From IMG/VR virus record IMGVR_UViG_3300046804_002027, positions 1-41,696 of that record: 41,696 nucleotides of DNA. One strand, written 5' to 3'. The translations under genes were made by a program, and so were the position numbers. The DNA comes from a virus. Below, piece by piece: positions 1-7,738 of the stretch. Below the pieces are notes generated by a model, which worked only from the letters and a program-made list of their open reading frames with translations, was not told the origin of the DNA and made no database searches. Each line of letters opens with the position of its first letter. The first letter of the stretch is position 1.

Positions 1-1699
1 TCTTGATGAGACCGATTCTCGCAGCCTCGTCCATATCCACACCCACCACAGGTATGCGATCATCAGAGCCAGGAGCAGAACGGGTTTCCATTGGTGCGTA
101 TTTAAAAATAGGATCTTTACTAGTGACGACACCAGCAGCATGGATGCCAGTGCCCCTAATACGACCACGTAATTGATCTCCATATATTTCCACTTCAGGA
201 TATTTTTCTCTAAACCATGCAGATGTTTTTGATGTACAAAACTCATCCCATGTGTCTACAGTTTTTAGAACTTTATTAACATCAGTCAATGGAATATTTA
301 AAACTCTAGAAACATCTCTTACAACACCTTTATCTTTAAACTGCAAGAATGTAGCAATAGATGCAACATGTCTATATTGTTTTACTAAGTATTCCTTAAC
401 CTCATCCCGCCTAGAATCCTGAATATCTGTATCAATATCTGGAAAATCATTTCTTTCAGGATTAATAAAGCGGAAAAACAATAAACCGTGTTTAATTGGA
501 TCAATATCTGTAATACCCAACACATAACAAAGTAATGAGCCTGCAGAAGAACCACGTCCAGGTCCTACCATAATTCCTTCTTTTTTGGCCCAGTTAATCA
601 TATTCATAACAACAAGAAAGTATGGTGCGAACTTTTTATCACTGATTATTTGCATCTCTTCTGCAAATCTATCAACATAAATTGGTTCTTTATCTAAACC
701 CTTTTGCTTAAGTCCTTCATATGCTAAATCGTGTAATTCTTGGTCTGGATTCTTATACTGTACTGGCAAAAGATTAAGGTCTTCTTTAATATCATAGTCT
801 TCTACTTTGTCTGCAATTTCTAAAGTATTTACAAACATATCTTCTCTAAACTTAAGTTCTTTTGTCATAGCAGACTTCATTTCATCATATGAAAGAAGAT
901 GGATATCAAATCTATTAAATGACATCATCCTATCCTTACCATAAAGATAGTCTAGTCTATCTATCATGTCATCATATTTTTTAGACTTGTCATACTTAAC
1001 ATCTTTTTCAAGTTTTGCATGTGTATTTAGAATTAACATCATCTCTTGAATAACTTTTTGGTCTATATCAGAATGATGACAATCTGGTGTTACAACTATC
1101 TTTACACCAAACTCATCTGCTAACTGCATTAAATTTAAATTAATCTCAGGTGGGTTATGTGGCATAACCTCAATATAAAAATCATCATTAAATGTTTTTT
1201 TAAACCATTCAATATGTTGTTTTGCTATAGCAAATTCTCCAACCTCAATTGCTTTTGCAATTAGACCACTGAGACATGCAGATAAAACAATAAGCCCATC
1301 TTTATATTTTTCTAATACTGCAAAATCAATTCTTGGTTTTTTATAAAAACCTTCAGTCCAAGCAATTTCATTTAATTTATTTAGATTTTCTAAGCCTTGT
1401 TGATTCTTGGCAAGAATTACTATATGATTGTAGATAAGATCAAGTGGAGTAGTGCGCTCTGATTTATCACGATGATCAAATCTATCCGAAGCAATATATC
1501 CTTCTATACCAAGAATCGGCTTTATCCCTGCTGCTTTTGCAGCACGATACATTTCACGATGGCCTGACAATGTGCCGTGATCAGTTATAGCCAATGCTGG
1601 CATACCTAGTTTAACAGCACGATCAACATACTCTTGTGGCGTAGCCACACCATCCATTAATGAGTAATGAGTATGTACATGTAGTCCAACGTAATTCAC
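1..1699 (-). CDS. dnaE: DNA polymerase III alpha subunit (DnaE-type), partial: C-terminus beyond window start
   Basis: This is the replicative C-family DNA polymerase of the phage. About 566 codons are visible from the N-terminus. The reading frame opens with a PHP domain (HVHTHYSLMDG near residue 8, then LAITDHGTLSG and PDCHHSD). It continues into the polymerase palm with GPGRGSSAGSLL and the catalytic aspartate motif FPDIDTDIQD near 427-446, followed by RGTGIHAAGVV. These are hallmark DnaE motifs. The start is a GTG at 1699, chosen because the PHP motif begins within eight codons and the preceding ssDNA-binding protein gene stops only a few bases upstream. The gene is cut at position 1, so the fingers and C-terminal region cannot be judged. 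No A- or B-family polymerase is seen, so this enzyme probably replicates the phage genome with the helicase and primase encoded nearby. Confidence 0.95.
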   Translation of the reverse strand, partial: MNYVGLHVHTHYSLMDGVATPQEYVDRAVKLGMPALAITDHGTLSGHREMYRAAKAAGIKPILGIEGYIASDRFDHRDKSERTTPLDLIYNHIVILAKNQQGLENLNKLNEIAWTEGFYKKPRIDFAVLEKYKDGLIVLSACLSGLIAKAIEVGEFAIAKQHIEWFKKTFNDDFYIEVMPHNPPEINLNLMQLADEFGVKIVVTPDCHHSDIDQKVIQEMMLILNTHAKLEKDVKYDKSKKYDDMIDRLDYLYGKDRMMSFNRFDIHLLSYDEMKSAMTKELKFREDMFVNTLEIADKVEDYDIKEDLNLLPVQYKNPDQELHDLAYEGLKQKGLDKEPIYVDRFAEEMQIISDKKFAPYFLVVMNMINWAKKEGIMVGPGRGSSAGSLLCYVLGITDIDPIKHGLLFFRFINPERNDFPDIDTDIQDSRRDEVKEYLVKQYRHVASIATFLQFKDKGVVRDVSRVLNIPLTDVNKVLKTVDTWDEFCTSKTSAWFREKYPEVEIYGDQLRGRIRGTGIHAAGVVTSKDPIFKYAPMETRSAPGSDDRIPVVGVDMDEAARIGLIK

Positions 1700-1702
1700 A
1701 AA

Positions 1703-2356
1703 TTACCACTCAATATTGGTAGATGTGACAGATGGTGTATCAAAACCAAAATAGAACGACTCTTGTTCTGGATAAGGAACTTCACGTACCACCTTATCAA
1801 GATTGTGGTATTCAAAATTTCCCCACTCAAATGGTTCACTATCTGGCTTACTTGGAATCAAGGTGTAGTTTGTTTCTGTACCTTGTCCATTACGCTTTAA
1901 CTTCCATTGAAGATTTGAAATGCTTCCAGTCTCCAAGGCATATTCACGAATTGTATTAAATGCTGATTGCTTACTAATTCCTTGTGACCATACCGCAATA
2001 TATGGATCTTCTAGGCCATCATCAACAAGAACATTGCAATAAAAACGCATACGTGCCTTCCAGCCACTCTTTGGTTCTTTTCTAGCCATTTCGCAACCAA
2101 AGCAACGACCTTCTGTATCTTGAGTACATGCAGCCTTACGCTTATAATCTTTTGGATTTGTATGCTCGGCAACAACTACAGCCAAGCCTCTTGATTCATT
2201 ATAACTTGCAGAGTCTTCATCTAACTCTTCTACAAAACGGATCTTTGCTGCCTGTCCATCAGCCAACTTAACCCATCTTACTTTAATTGCATTGCTATCA
2301 TATTTTGGTTTGTCGAGCAGGGCATTAATGTTTTTGAGTCCCTTTACTACGCTCAT
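1703..2356 (-). CDS. gp32-like single-stranded DNA-binding protein
   Basis: This 217-residue protein is probably the replication ssDNA-binding protein. It contains a putative zinc site formed by H65, C77, C85 and C88 (CTQDTEGRCFGC), whose order and spacing closely resemble the His-Cys-Cys-Cys zinc ligands of T4 gp32. The later segment WKLKRNGQGTETNYTLIP fits an OB-fold strand region of the same family. The C-terminus has acidic residues but lacks the long acidic tail of T4 gp32. The ATG at 2356 is preceded by a good Shine-Dalgarno sequence (AAGGAG, about 7 bases upstream). The gene lies directly upstream of the polymerase gene, with four bases between them, which fits a joint role at the fork. 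Overall family assignment is strong; DNA binding is inferred from the family. Confidence 0.85.
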   Translation of the reverse strand: MSVVKGLKNINALLDKPKYDSNAIKVRWVKLADGQAAKIRFVEELDEDSASYNESRGLAVVVAEHTNPKDYKRKAACTQDTEGRCFGCEMARKEPKSGWKARMRFYCNVLVDDGLEDPYIAVWSQGISKQSAFNTIREYALETGSISNLQWKLKRNGQGTETNYTLIPSKPDSEPFEWGNFEYHNLDKVVREVPYPEQESFYFGFDTPSVTSTNIEW

Positions 2357-2357
2357 A

Positions 2358-3827
2358 TTATTCTCCTTTGTTTTTTATTTTTTGTAAAAATTCAATATGA
2401 TCAATTCCATTATTGCTGGATAACTGCTTTATTGCTTTTACACTTTTATTATACTCCTCAATCTCAGTTATGTCAAGTTCAATACAATTTTTATGCATTT
2501 TGTTTCCAGCATAAAGAGACATCCAACTATAATTAGGCCATTTTAAAATTTCATAGTCTAAAACATCAAATATATTTTTATCTATAGTATTTGTATTCAT
2601 AATATTTTCAAAATCGTTTATTTTTTTTGGAGATGTATATTTACCATTAAATAATTTCCAAAATTCAGTATCAATTTTATTTGTTTTATAATGAAAATGT
2701 AAAAATGAGGCAAGGCTAATTTGGCTTAAAACAAAATTTTTATTATATAAATCTTGTATATTATTATCTATATTTTTAATATATTTAGGAAAAAAATAAA
2801 TTAAAAAATAATACATTTGGCTAATTGCTGTAGATATTGATGTGGCTTCTATTGGTTCAAAAAATGATGATGAAAGTCCATTTGAAAAACAATTTTTAAT
2901 CCAGGGTTGTTTTAAAAATCCTGGATCATAAGAAAAATTTCCAATAAACTGAATTTCATTTCCATATAGTTTAATTAATTCATCTTTTGCTTCCTGTTCT
3001 GTTATATAGTTTCCATCATAAACATATCCACATCCATACCTATGCTGTAGTGGTATTTTCCATGACCATCCATATTTCATTGCTGTTGCATCAGTATATG
3101 GATAATATTTATCATCACTTGGTAAAAATGCTGTTAAAGAATTTGTTGCTGGCAAAAGATGCGACATTGACTGCCATTCTGCGTTATAATGTTTTTTTAT
3201 TATAATTTTATTAAATCCGCTACAATCTACAACAAAGTCACAATCAATAGTAGAATTATCTAAAAGAATAATTTTAGATATATTTTCTTTATTATCTTTT
3301 TCTATATCTAAAACTTTTGCATCAATAATTTTAATATTATTTTTTAATGCAATGTCTTCTAAAAATAATACAAGTTTTTTTGCATCTATATGAAACCCAT
3401 AATTTATTGGATCACTTATATCTATTTTTTTATTTTTAACTAAATGATATAAATAGTTTATATCATTTAAATTTGTTTTTAAATTAACTGCTACTTTATA
3501 TAAATTTAAAACATTATTATCAATTGTATGATTTTTATCTTTATAAAAATCATAAAAACCGTGAAACCAACTAGAGTTTTCTAAATCCCAATTATTAAAC
3601 ATTACTCCATGTTTAATTGTTGCCCCTGTGTTTTCTATAAAATCTTCAATTGATATATCTAAATCTTTTAAAAAAGAATTAATTGCTGGAGTAAGTCCTT
3701 CTCCAGGTCCAAGCACACCTATTTCTTTACTTCTTATAACTGTTATATCTATATCTGGAAACTTCTTTTTAAATAATAAAGCAGATATACATCCTGCGGT
3801 TCCTCCACCTATAACAACTACGTTCAT
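2358..3827 (-). CDS. flavin-dependent (tryptophan-type) halogenase
   Basis: This 489-residue protein belongs to the FADH2-dependent halogenases, which use O2 and halide to halogenate aromatic substrates. The N-terminus has the FAD-binding GGGTAG motif (residues 7-12) and a GPGEGLTP segment. K72 in GATIKHG aligns with the conserved catalytic lysine that carries hypohalous acid. WSWKIP at 254-259 is the diagnostic WxWxIP motif. FFEPIEATS (322-330) aligns with the region carrying the active-site glutamate, although the serine usually following that glutamate is alanine here. The gene overlaps the preceding membrane-protein gene by ATGA and lies between primase and ssDNA-binding protein genes. 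It is visibly richer in A/T than its neighbours, hinting at separate acquisition. No flavin reductase is in the window, so FADH2 would come from the host. The substrate is unknown. Confidence 0.9.
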   Translation of the reverse strand: MNVVVIGGGTAGCISALLFKKKFPDIDITVIRSKEIGVLGPGEGLTPAINSFLKDLDISIEDFIENTGATIKHGVMFNNWDLENSSWFHGFYDFYKDKNHTIDNNVLNLYKVAVNLKTNLNDINYLYHLVKNKKIDISDPINYGFHIDAKKLVLFLEDIALKNNIKIIDAKVLDIEKDNKENISKIILLDNSTIDCDFVVDCSGFNKIIIKKHYNAEWQSMSHLLPATNSLTAFLPSDDKYYPYTDATAMKYGWSWKIPLQHRYGCGYVYDGNYITEQEAKDELIKLYGNEIQFIGNFSYDPGFLKQPWIKNCFSNGLSSSFFEPIEATSISTAISQMYYFLIYFFPKYIKNIDNNIQDLYNKNFVLSQISLASFLHFHYKTNKIDTEFWKLFNGKYTSPKKINDFENIMNTNTIDKNIFDVLDYEILKWPNYSWMSLYAGNKMHKNCIELDITEIEEYNKSVKAIKQLSSNNGIDHIEFLQKIKNKGE

Positions 3828-4117
3828 AAAATTAATCCAAAATATTTAGCAATATATGCAACCGCTAAAATTGACCACAAAATGTTAAACCAAATTAAAG
3901 TAGGTATAGTTTTTACAGTAGAAGACCAAATTAATCCTAAACTTGAAACTAATGCAAAAATATAAAACCACCAGACACTGATGTCAAATAATAAACCAGG
4001 AATAATAATTGTTCCTTTTGCAACAAACGCAAAAAATTCAACAGTATTTGCTTTAGTCCAGTAGGATCTTTTTGTCATTGTTTTTAATGCATGATACCAC
4101 TGTAAATGTTTTCTCAT
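3824..4117 (-). CDS. small three-helix membrane protein, unknown function
   Basis: This 97-residue protein has a basic, polar N-terminus (about 30 residues) followed by three hydrophobic stretches: roughly residues 31-49, 50-68 and 74-95, rich in W, F, I and L. It therefore looks like a small integral membrane protein with three transmembrane helices. I do not recognise a family. Its start overlaps the primase stop (ATGA) and its stop overlaps the halogenase start (ATGA), so it is translationally coupled to both. A weak Shine-Dalgarno sequence (AGGAAA) precedes the ATG. The tight coupling to the halogenase makes a shared acquisition or a shared role possible, for example tethering or transport, but nothing in the sequence proves that. 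It is not an obvious holin: the gene lies in a replication operon with no endolysin beside it. Confidence 0.7.
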   Translation of the reverse strand: MRKHLQWYHALKTMTKRSYWTKANTVEFFAFVAKGTIIIPGLLFDISVWWFYIFALVSSLGLIWSSTVKTIPTLIWFNILWSILAVAYIAKYFGLIL

Positions 4118-5058
4118 AGGTTTCCTATAATGCTAGATATTGTTTTTGTATTCAATGTATTAAGTATATCATTATCCATCATATCTCCAATATCTTTATA
4201 CTTTTTGTCTAATTGTATTTTAGATACCCTGGAGCCAAGTTTATCAATAAGTTTATTTGCCATATTATTTCCAGCATCGTCATTATCAGATATAATGTAA
4301 ATATCATTAAAATATTTTTTTAATAGTTCTATTTGAGAACTAGAAACATTTGCTCCAAGAGTTGCAACTGCTGGAAGACCAACCTGGTCTATTCTTATGG
4401 CATCAAAAGATGATTCAACAACATAAACTTTATTTGATTGTTTTACTCTATGAAGATTAAACAATATTTTACTTTTAGGAAGGCCTGGAGTATTTTTAAA
4501 TTCTTTCCCTTCAATAGTTCTTGCTACAAACCCAATAGTCATTCCATCTGGAGATTGAACTGGTATCGTAACCATATCTTGTTTTTCTGAAAATCCAAGA
4601 CTAAATTTTTCAATAGATTGTTTTGTTATTCTTCTGCCTTCAAAATATCTAATTGCTCTTGGAGAATCTACCGCTTGATTGGTTAATCTTTTAATTAATA
4701 ACTCATCATATTGAATAAATTCTTTTGGTTTATACAATTTTTTATTTACTAAATCTTCTATATTTGATTCTTTTTCTTTGCTTTTAATAAAACGAATAGA
4801 TTCAAAGTATGATCTTCCAGTTGTTTTCATAATTAACTCTTGCAACTCTGAAGTTTGCTGGCAACCAAAGCAAAAAAATAATCCAGACTCTTTAGAAACT
4901 TCTCCTGCTGGAGTTCTTGTATTATTGTGATATGGACAAAATATTATAAAGTCCGAGCCTACCTCTGACTCAATGGTGATTCCTGATCCGATGAGAACTC
5001 TTTTAATTTGTTCTTCTGTAAAGATATTGGTTTGCTTCCGTCTACTGCGATTATCCAT
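4114..5058 (-). CDS. DnaG-type DNA primase
   Basis: This 314-residue protein would make RNA primers at the fork. An N-terminal CHC2-type zinc finger is formed by C41, H44, C63 and C66 (CPYHNN ... FFCFGC). A Toprim catalytic domain follows, with VVESSFDAI (E215 as the catalytic glutamate) and ISDNDDAG (D258 and D260 as metal ligands). It is shorter than bacterial DnaG (about 580-600 residues) because the C-terminal helicase-interacting domain is absent, which is common in phage primases. The ATG at 5058 has AGGGAG about 11 bases upstream and no in-frame alternative start precedes the zinc finger. This forces an unusual 100-base overlap with the upstream 113-residue reading frame. It sits directly downstream of the helicase in the same operon. 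Confidence 0.9.
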   Translation of the reverse strand: MDNRSRRKQTNIFTEEQIKRVLIGSGITIESEVGSDFIIFCPYHNNTRTPAGEVSKESGLFFCFGCQQTSELQELIMKTTGRSYFESIRFIKSKEKESNIEDLVNKKLYKPKEFIQYDELLIKRLTNQAVDSPRAIRYFEGRRITKQSIEKFSLGFSEKQDMVTIPVQSPDGMTIGFVARTIEGKEFKNTPGLPKSKILFNLHRVKQSNKVYVVESSFDAIRIDQVGLPAVATLGANVSSSQIELLKKYFNDIYIISDNDDAGNNMANKLIDKLGSRVSKIQLDKKYKDIGDMMDNDILNTLNTKTISSIIGNL

Positions 5059-5300
5059 TCTGTCTTTTTTCTCCCTACAAATATTCCATATATTGTCAAT
5101 TTAAAATTAAAAGATTCTTTCTCACTATTATAGTCTAGCGTAAAACTGGGTTCTATGTCAATTCTTGGAACATATCCAGTTTCCCGCATCTGAACAATTA
5201 ATAGTCTTATATATTCTTCTTTAAGTCTTGGAACAGTAGCCTCATCTTTAATGGCCCCATCGACCATAAAATTTTTAATCGGCTTATGATTAAAGAACAT
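4959..5300 (-). CDS. conserved-looking phage hypothetical protein (113 aa)
   Basis: I do not recognise a domain in this 113-residue protein. Its N-terminus is basic and helical (EATVPRLKEEYIRLLIVQMRE), and the middle is strongly beta-like (SFTLDYN, FNFKLTIYGIFVG, EWIIAVDG). This alternation of helix and strands looks like a genuine small folded protein. Its last 33 codons overlap the start of the primase gene in another frame, an overlap far longer than the ATGA junctions elsewhere. No Shine-Dalgarno sequence precedes the ATG; a TATAAT lies five bases upstream, so a promoter with a very short leader is possible. Its position between helicase and primase suggests a replication accessory role, which is inference only. 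Confidence 0.65.
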   Translation of the reverse strand: MFFNHKPIKNFMVDGAIKDEATVPRLKEEYIRLLIVQMRETGYVPRIDIEPSFTLDYNSEKESFNFKLTIYGIFVGRKKTEWIIAVDGSKPISLQKNKLKEFSSDQESPLSQR

Positions 5301-5306
5301 ACCATA

Positions 5307-6533
5307 TTATAACTGCTTATCTTCATAGTCTTTATAACGATAGTATCCTTTATCAAAGTCTACCTGAACCAAAAATTCTCCCATAAATCCATTACGATTC
5401 TTTCTAAAAGCACACTCTATAATGTCTGAATTAGTTGCTCTACCCAAAGCCATAACCCAGTCAGCATCATAGGCAATCTGTCTAGACCATGCAGTTTGAC
5501 CAAGTGTAGGAACACTGCTAAGATCATTTACATCATCTGGTGTAGCAGATGAAATAGCAATAATTGGTACTTCTTCAGAAATAGCCATCAACTTAAGTTC
5601 ACGAGAAAGATTTTTCATTCTTACAGTTTCATTATCAGACTTTTGGTTTGGTGTCATAAGTTGTAGGTAATCTACAATAACAAAGTCTGGCTTATATTGG
5701 TCAATCTTTCCACGAAGAACTGATGGACTAATTTCTCCACCTTGATCGTTTGAGATAATATGAAATGGATTTTTACCAGCAAGATGGCGTTTATGCCATT
5801 CTTTAAGAGTTTCCATCTCAATATTTCCTTGACTTATTTTACGATGAGACCATAGACCTTCACCCATAATTGTAAATACACGATTACGAACTTCTGTTTC
5901 AGACATCTCAAGGCTAATTACTAAAGGAGTCTTTCCTTGTTTCCAAGCCTGTACCGCAAAATAAAGCGCAAGCCACGACTTTCCAATTCCTGGATATGCA
6001 AGAAATACTCCTAGTTGTCCAGCAGTAATTCCTGACGGAAGATAGTTATCAAATCCTGGCAATCCAGTTTTAATTCCAACGTTTCCTGCTGCTTCCATTG
6101 CTTTAAGATGTTCAAAGTATGCAATAGCAGAATCTAAATCAATAACATCGATATCACGAACTGCTGATGTATTCTTTTTTAGTTCTGATGTTTTAGTAAT
6201 AAGATTTGTTAATGCCTCTGCACCTTTATCATTTTGTACTTCTGTTGCAGCAGATCTTAAAATATCTTTAAGGCTATCATTTAGATATTCATGTTGTAGT
6301 TCTTCAAGATGATGCTTTGTTGCACCAACATCATCAATAACCTCAAAGTCTCTAAATCTTTCTACAACCAATGAAGATGGTGGAACAGAACTATTATGTT
6401 CAAAATAGTTTCTAACAAAGTTCCAAATATCAGAATGTGTTCTAAGAATATTATCTATATTTGCTTGCAAAAGAACATGTATTTGTTTATCTTTTAAAAC
6501 AGCATTTATTACTTTTGCTTCAGTATTATTCAC
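5307..6533 (-). CDS. dnaB: DnaB-family replicative DNA helicase
   Basis: This 408-residue hexameric-type helicase would unwind DNA at the phage fork. The N-terminal 120 residues are helical, as in the DnaB N-domain. The RecA-like core follows with Walker A YPGIGKS (about 180-186), ISLEMSE (206-212, the typical H1a-like segment), and Walker B FVIVDYLQLM (284-293). A later QTAWSRQIAYDADWVMAL segment and a C-terminal FRKNRNG arginine-finger-like segment also fit the family. Start is GTG at 6533 with AAGGA about 9 bases upstream; this overlaps the preceding 102-residue gene by 8 bases. It forms one operon with the primase downstream. Length is slightly below bacterial DnaB (about 450-470). Confidence 0.93.
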   Translation of the reverse strand: MNNTEAKVINAVLKDKQIHVLLQANIDNILRTHSDIWNFVRNYFEHNSSVPPSSLVVERFRDFEVIDDVGATKHHLEELQHEYLNDSLKDILRSAATEVQNDKGAEALTNLITKTSELKKNTSAVRDIDVIDLDSAIAYFEHLKAMEAAGNVGIKTGLPGFDNYLPSGITAGQLGVFLAYPGIGKSWLALYFAVQAWKQGKTPLVISLEMSETEVRNRVFTIMGEGLWSHRKISQGNIEMETLKEWHKRHLAGKNPFHIISNDQGGEISPSVLRGKIDQYKPDFVIVDYLQLMTPNQKSDNETVRMKNLSRELKLMAISEEVPIIAISSATPDDVNDLSSVPTLGQTAWSRQIAYDADWVMALGRATNSDIIECAFRKNRNGFMGEFLVQVDFDKGYYRYKDYEDKQL

Positions 6534-6834
6534 TTAGCCATTCCTTTGCTTTTTTACGTCTTTCTAATCTTTCCATATCATCTTGCTCTTTGTCAAGTTT
6601 AGCCTTTAATATCTTTTCTGCATTGTATGCAAAATAATTCCAAGCAGGCTCTTGTGCAACTTTAAAATAGTACTCTAGCAGGTCATAGCATAAAGACATT
6701 CCATATGATTCTATCAGGGCATCGGAAGCCCACTGCTCTACGTTTAAATTTAATGTTGGCTTTGCTTCATATCTTTCTTTATGATGTTTTGAATAACGAC
6801 TTAGCAAAGCCATTCGGTCTTTGCGCTCTGCCAT
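6526..6834 (-). CDS. small helical protein upstream of helicase, unknown (possible loader)
   Basis: This 102-residue protein is predicted mostly alpha-helical by eye, with a basic N-terminus, a central aromatic-rich segment (CYDLLEYYFKVAQEPAWNYFAYN) and a charged C-terminal helix dominated by K, E, D and R. No family is recognised. It starts with ATG at 6834 overlapping the stop of the 69-residue gene (TAATG), and it overlaps the helicase start by 8 bases. Many phages encode a helicase loader next to their DnaB-type helicase, so that is a reasonable guess for its function, but no ATPase motif is present and no sequence feature confirms it. Confidence 0.7.
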   Translation of the reverse strand: MAERKDRMALLSRYSKHHKERYEAKPTLNLNVEQWASDALIESYGMSLCYDLLEYYFKVAQEPAWNYFAYNAEKILKAKLDKEQDDMERLERRKKAKEWLSE

Positions 6835-7043
6835 TACTCTGAAATTTCTGCCTTAGCCTCATTGATCTTTTCAGTCAATTTAGCCTCTACAAAGCCATAT
6901 ACACGCTCCATTGCATCATTTGTAGTCTCACCATCACGCTTTGAGTCTACTACTCCTAAATCAAGCCTGAGCGATTGAAAATTACCAAGGTTTAATGTAT
7001 ATCCTAATGTAACAGAGACCTTTGTCTCTTCGTTCTTTTCCAT
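6834..7043 (-). CDS. small phage protein (69 aa), unknown function
   Basis: This 69-residue acidic protein has a beta-strand-rich first half (VSVTLGYTLNLGNFQSLRLDLGVV) followed by a helical second half (ERVYGFVEAKLTEKINEAKAEISE). The pattern, with an alternating GYTLNLGNFQS segment, reminds me of small conserved proteins found in the replication regions of actinobacteriophages, but I cannot name a function. The ATG at 7043 has a strong GGAGGG three bases upstream, within a short hairpin-like ACCCT-TGG-AGGGT element. The gene is coupled to the next one by a TAATG overlap. Confidence 0.7.
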   Translation of the reverse strand: MEKNEETKVSVTLGYTLNLGNFQSLRLDLGVVDSKRDGETTNDAMERVYGFVEAKLTEKINEAKAEISE

Positions 7044-7058
7044 CTACCCTCCAAGGGT

Positions 7059-7604
7059 CTAGTTAATGCTCTCATTCCAAATTGGAATATATCTACCATC
7101 TTCAGTTTTCGTATAAGTAAGTATACCATCACCCATTCTACGAGTCAACTCTTGCTTTGTTGGAGTTCTATTATTAGTTACTAATCCATCTTTTCTTGGC
7201 TGGCCAATATGAATAGATGATAATATGTCCCTTATTTCCTTTATGTGGCTTTCAGAATAATATGCCCTTTTTTGAAATTTTCTTTCGCCACCAACTGTGC
7301 TTCCAATTGGTGGTGGAATTACACCTCTCTTTATTAAACTAGGTAAATACTTTTTGTGCCTATTTATTAATATTGCTGTTTCACCCATTGTGTAGGCTTT
7401 TTCTCTTTTCTTTTTAAACTCATGTGTAAAACATATTTCTACACGATCTTTATTTATATTATATAAAGCAACAGTACCATTAGATCTACTACTGTGCTTT
7501 ACACGTACAAGATCACCATTTAAAAACCAAACAGTTTTATTCCCACTAATTACAGGGGACTCATTGTACTCTTCGCTCTCAATACTTCCTTTGCGAAAAC
7601 CCAT
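7059..7604 (-). CDS. DNA-binding protein with MerR/excisionase-like helix-turn-helix
   Basis: This 181-residue protein has a beta-rich N-terminal part (WFLNGDLVRVKHSS, GTVALYNIN) and a central segment from about residue 68 to 130 that reads like a MerR-type or excisionase-type winged helix-turn-helix: YTMGETAILINRHKKYLPSLIKRGVIPPP followed by a basic wing and YYSESHIKEIRDIL, the pattern of proline-rich MerR-like domains in phages. The C-terminus is basic and lacks an effector domain. It may be a transcriptional regulator or a recombination-directionality-like factor; no integrase is in view. Its start lies 55 bases inside the preceding zinc-ribbon gene, with GAGGGA as Shine-Dalgarno. It sits at the junction between tail and replication modules, where a regulator would make sense. 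Confidence 0.7.
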   Translation of the reverse strand: MGFRKGSIESEEYNESPVISGNKTVWFLNGDLVRVKHSSRSNGTVALYNINKDRVEICFTHEFKKKREKAYTMGETAILINRHKKYLPSLIKRGVIPPPIGSTVGGERKFQKRAYYSESHIKEIRDILSSIHIGQPRKDGLVTNNRTPTKQELTRRMGDGILTYTKTEDGRYIPIWNESIN

Positions 7605-7738
7605 CTTCCCTCTTTTGTTGAATCTGGTGGATGAAAAAATTTTCTACTACCACATATAACACAATAGACCTCTATATGACCAACAGTTGTATATTGTCTA
7701 TCTATAAATACTCTACCACTACACTTTATACATTTCAA
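7550..7738 (-). CDS. zinc-ribbon mini-protein
   Basis: This 62-residue protein carries two CxxC knuckles, CIKC at residues 3-6 and CVIC at 26-29, separated by strands (GRVFIDRQYTT, HIEVYCVICG). This is a classical zinc-ribbon layout, followed by a basic tail. The start is TTG at 7738, overlapping the TGA stop of the preceding tail protein gene (TTGA); initiation therefore probably depends on translational coupling. The last 55 bases overlap the next gene. Its function is unknown; small zinc ribbons in phages often bind nucleic acid or modulate host proteins. Confidence 0.7.
   Translation of the reverse strand: MKCIKCSGRVFIDRQYTTVGHIEVYCVICGSRKFFHPPDSTKEGRWVFAKEVLRAKSTMSPL

Noticed and set aside
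2440-2460. TATAAT-like sequence inside the halogenase gene as promoter of the ssDNA-binding protein gene
   Set aside because: It lacks the TG extension and a -35, and such hexamers are expected by chance in this AT-rich gene.
3824-4117. Three-helix membrane protein as a holin
   Set aside because: It sits in a replication operon without an endolysin, and no lysis gene is recognisable in the window.
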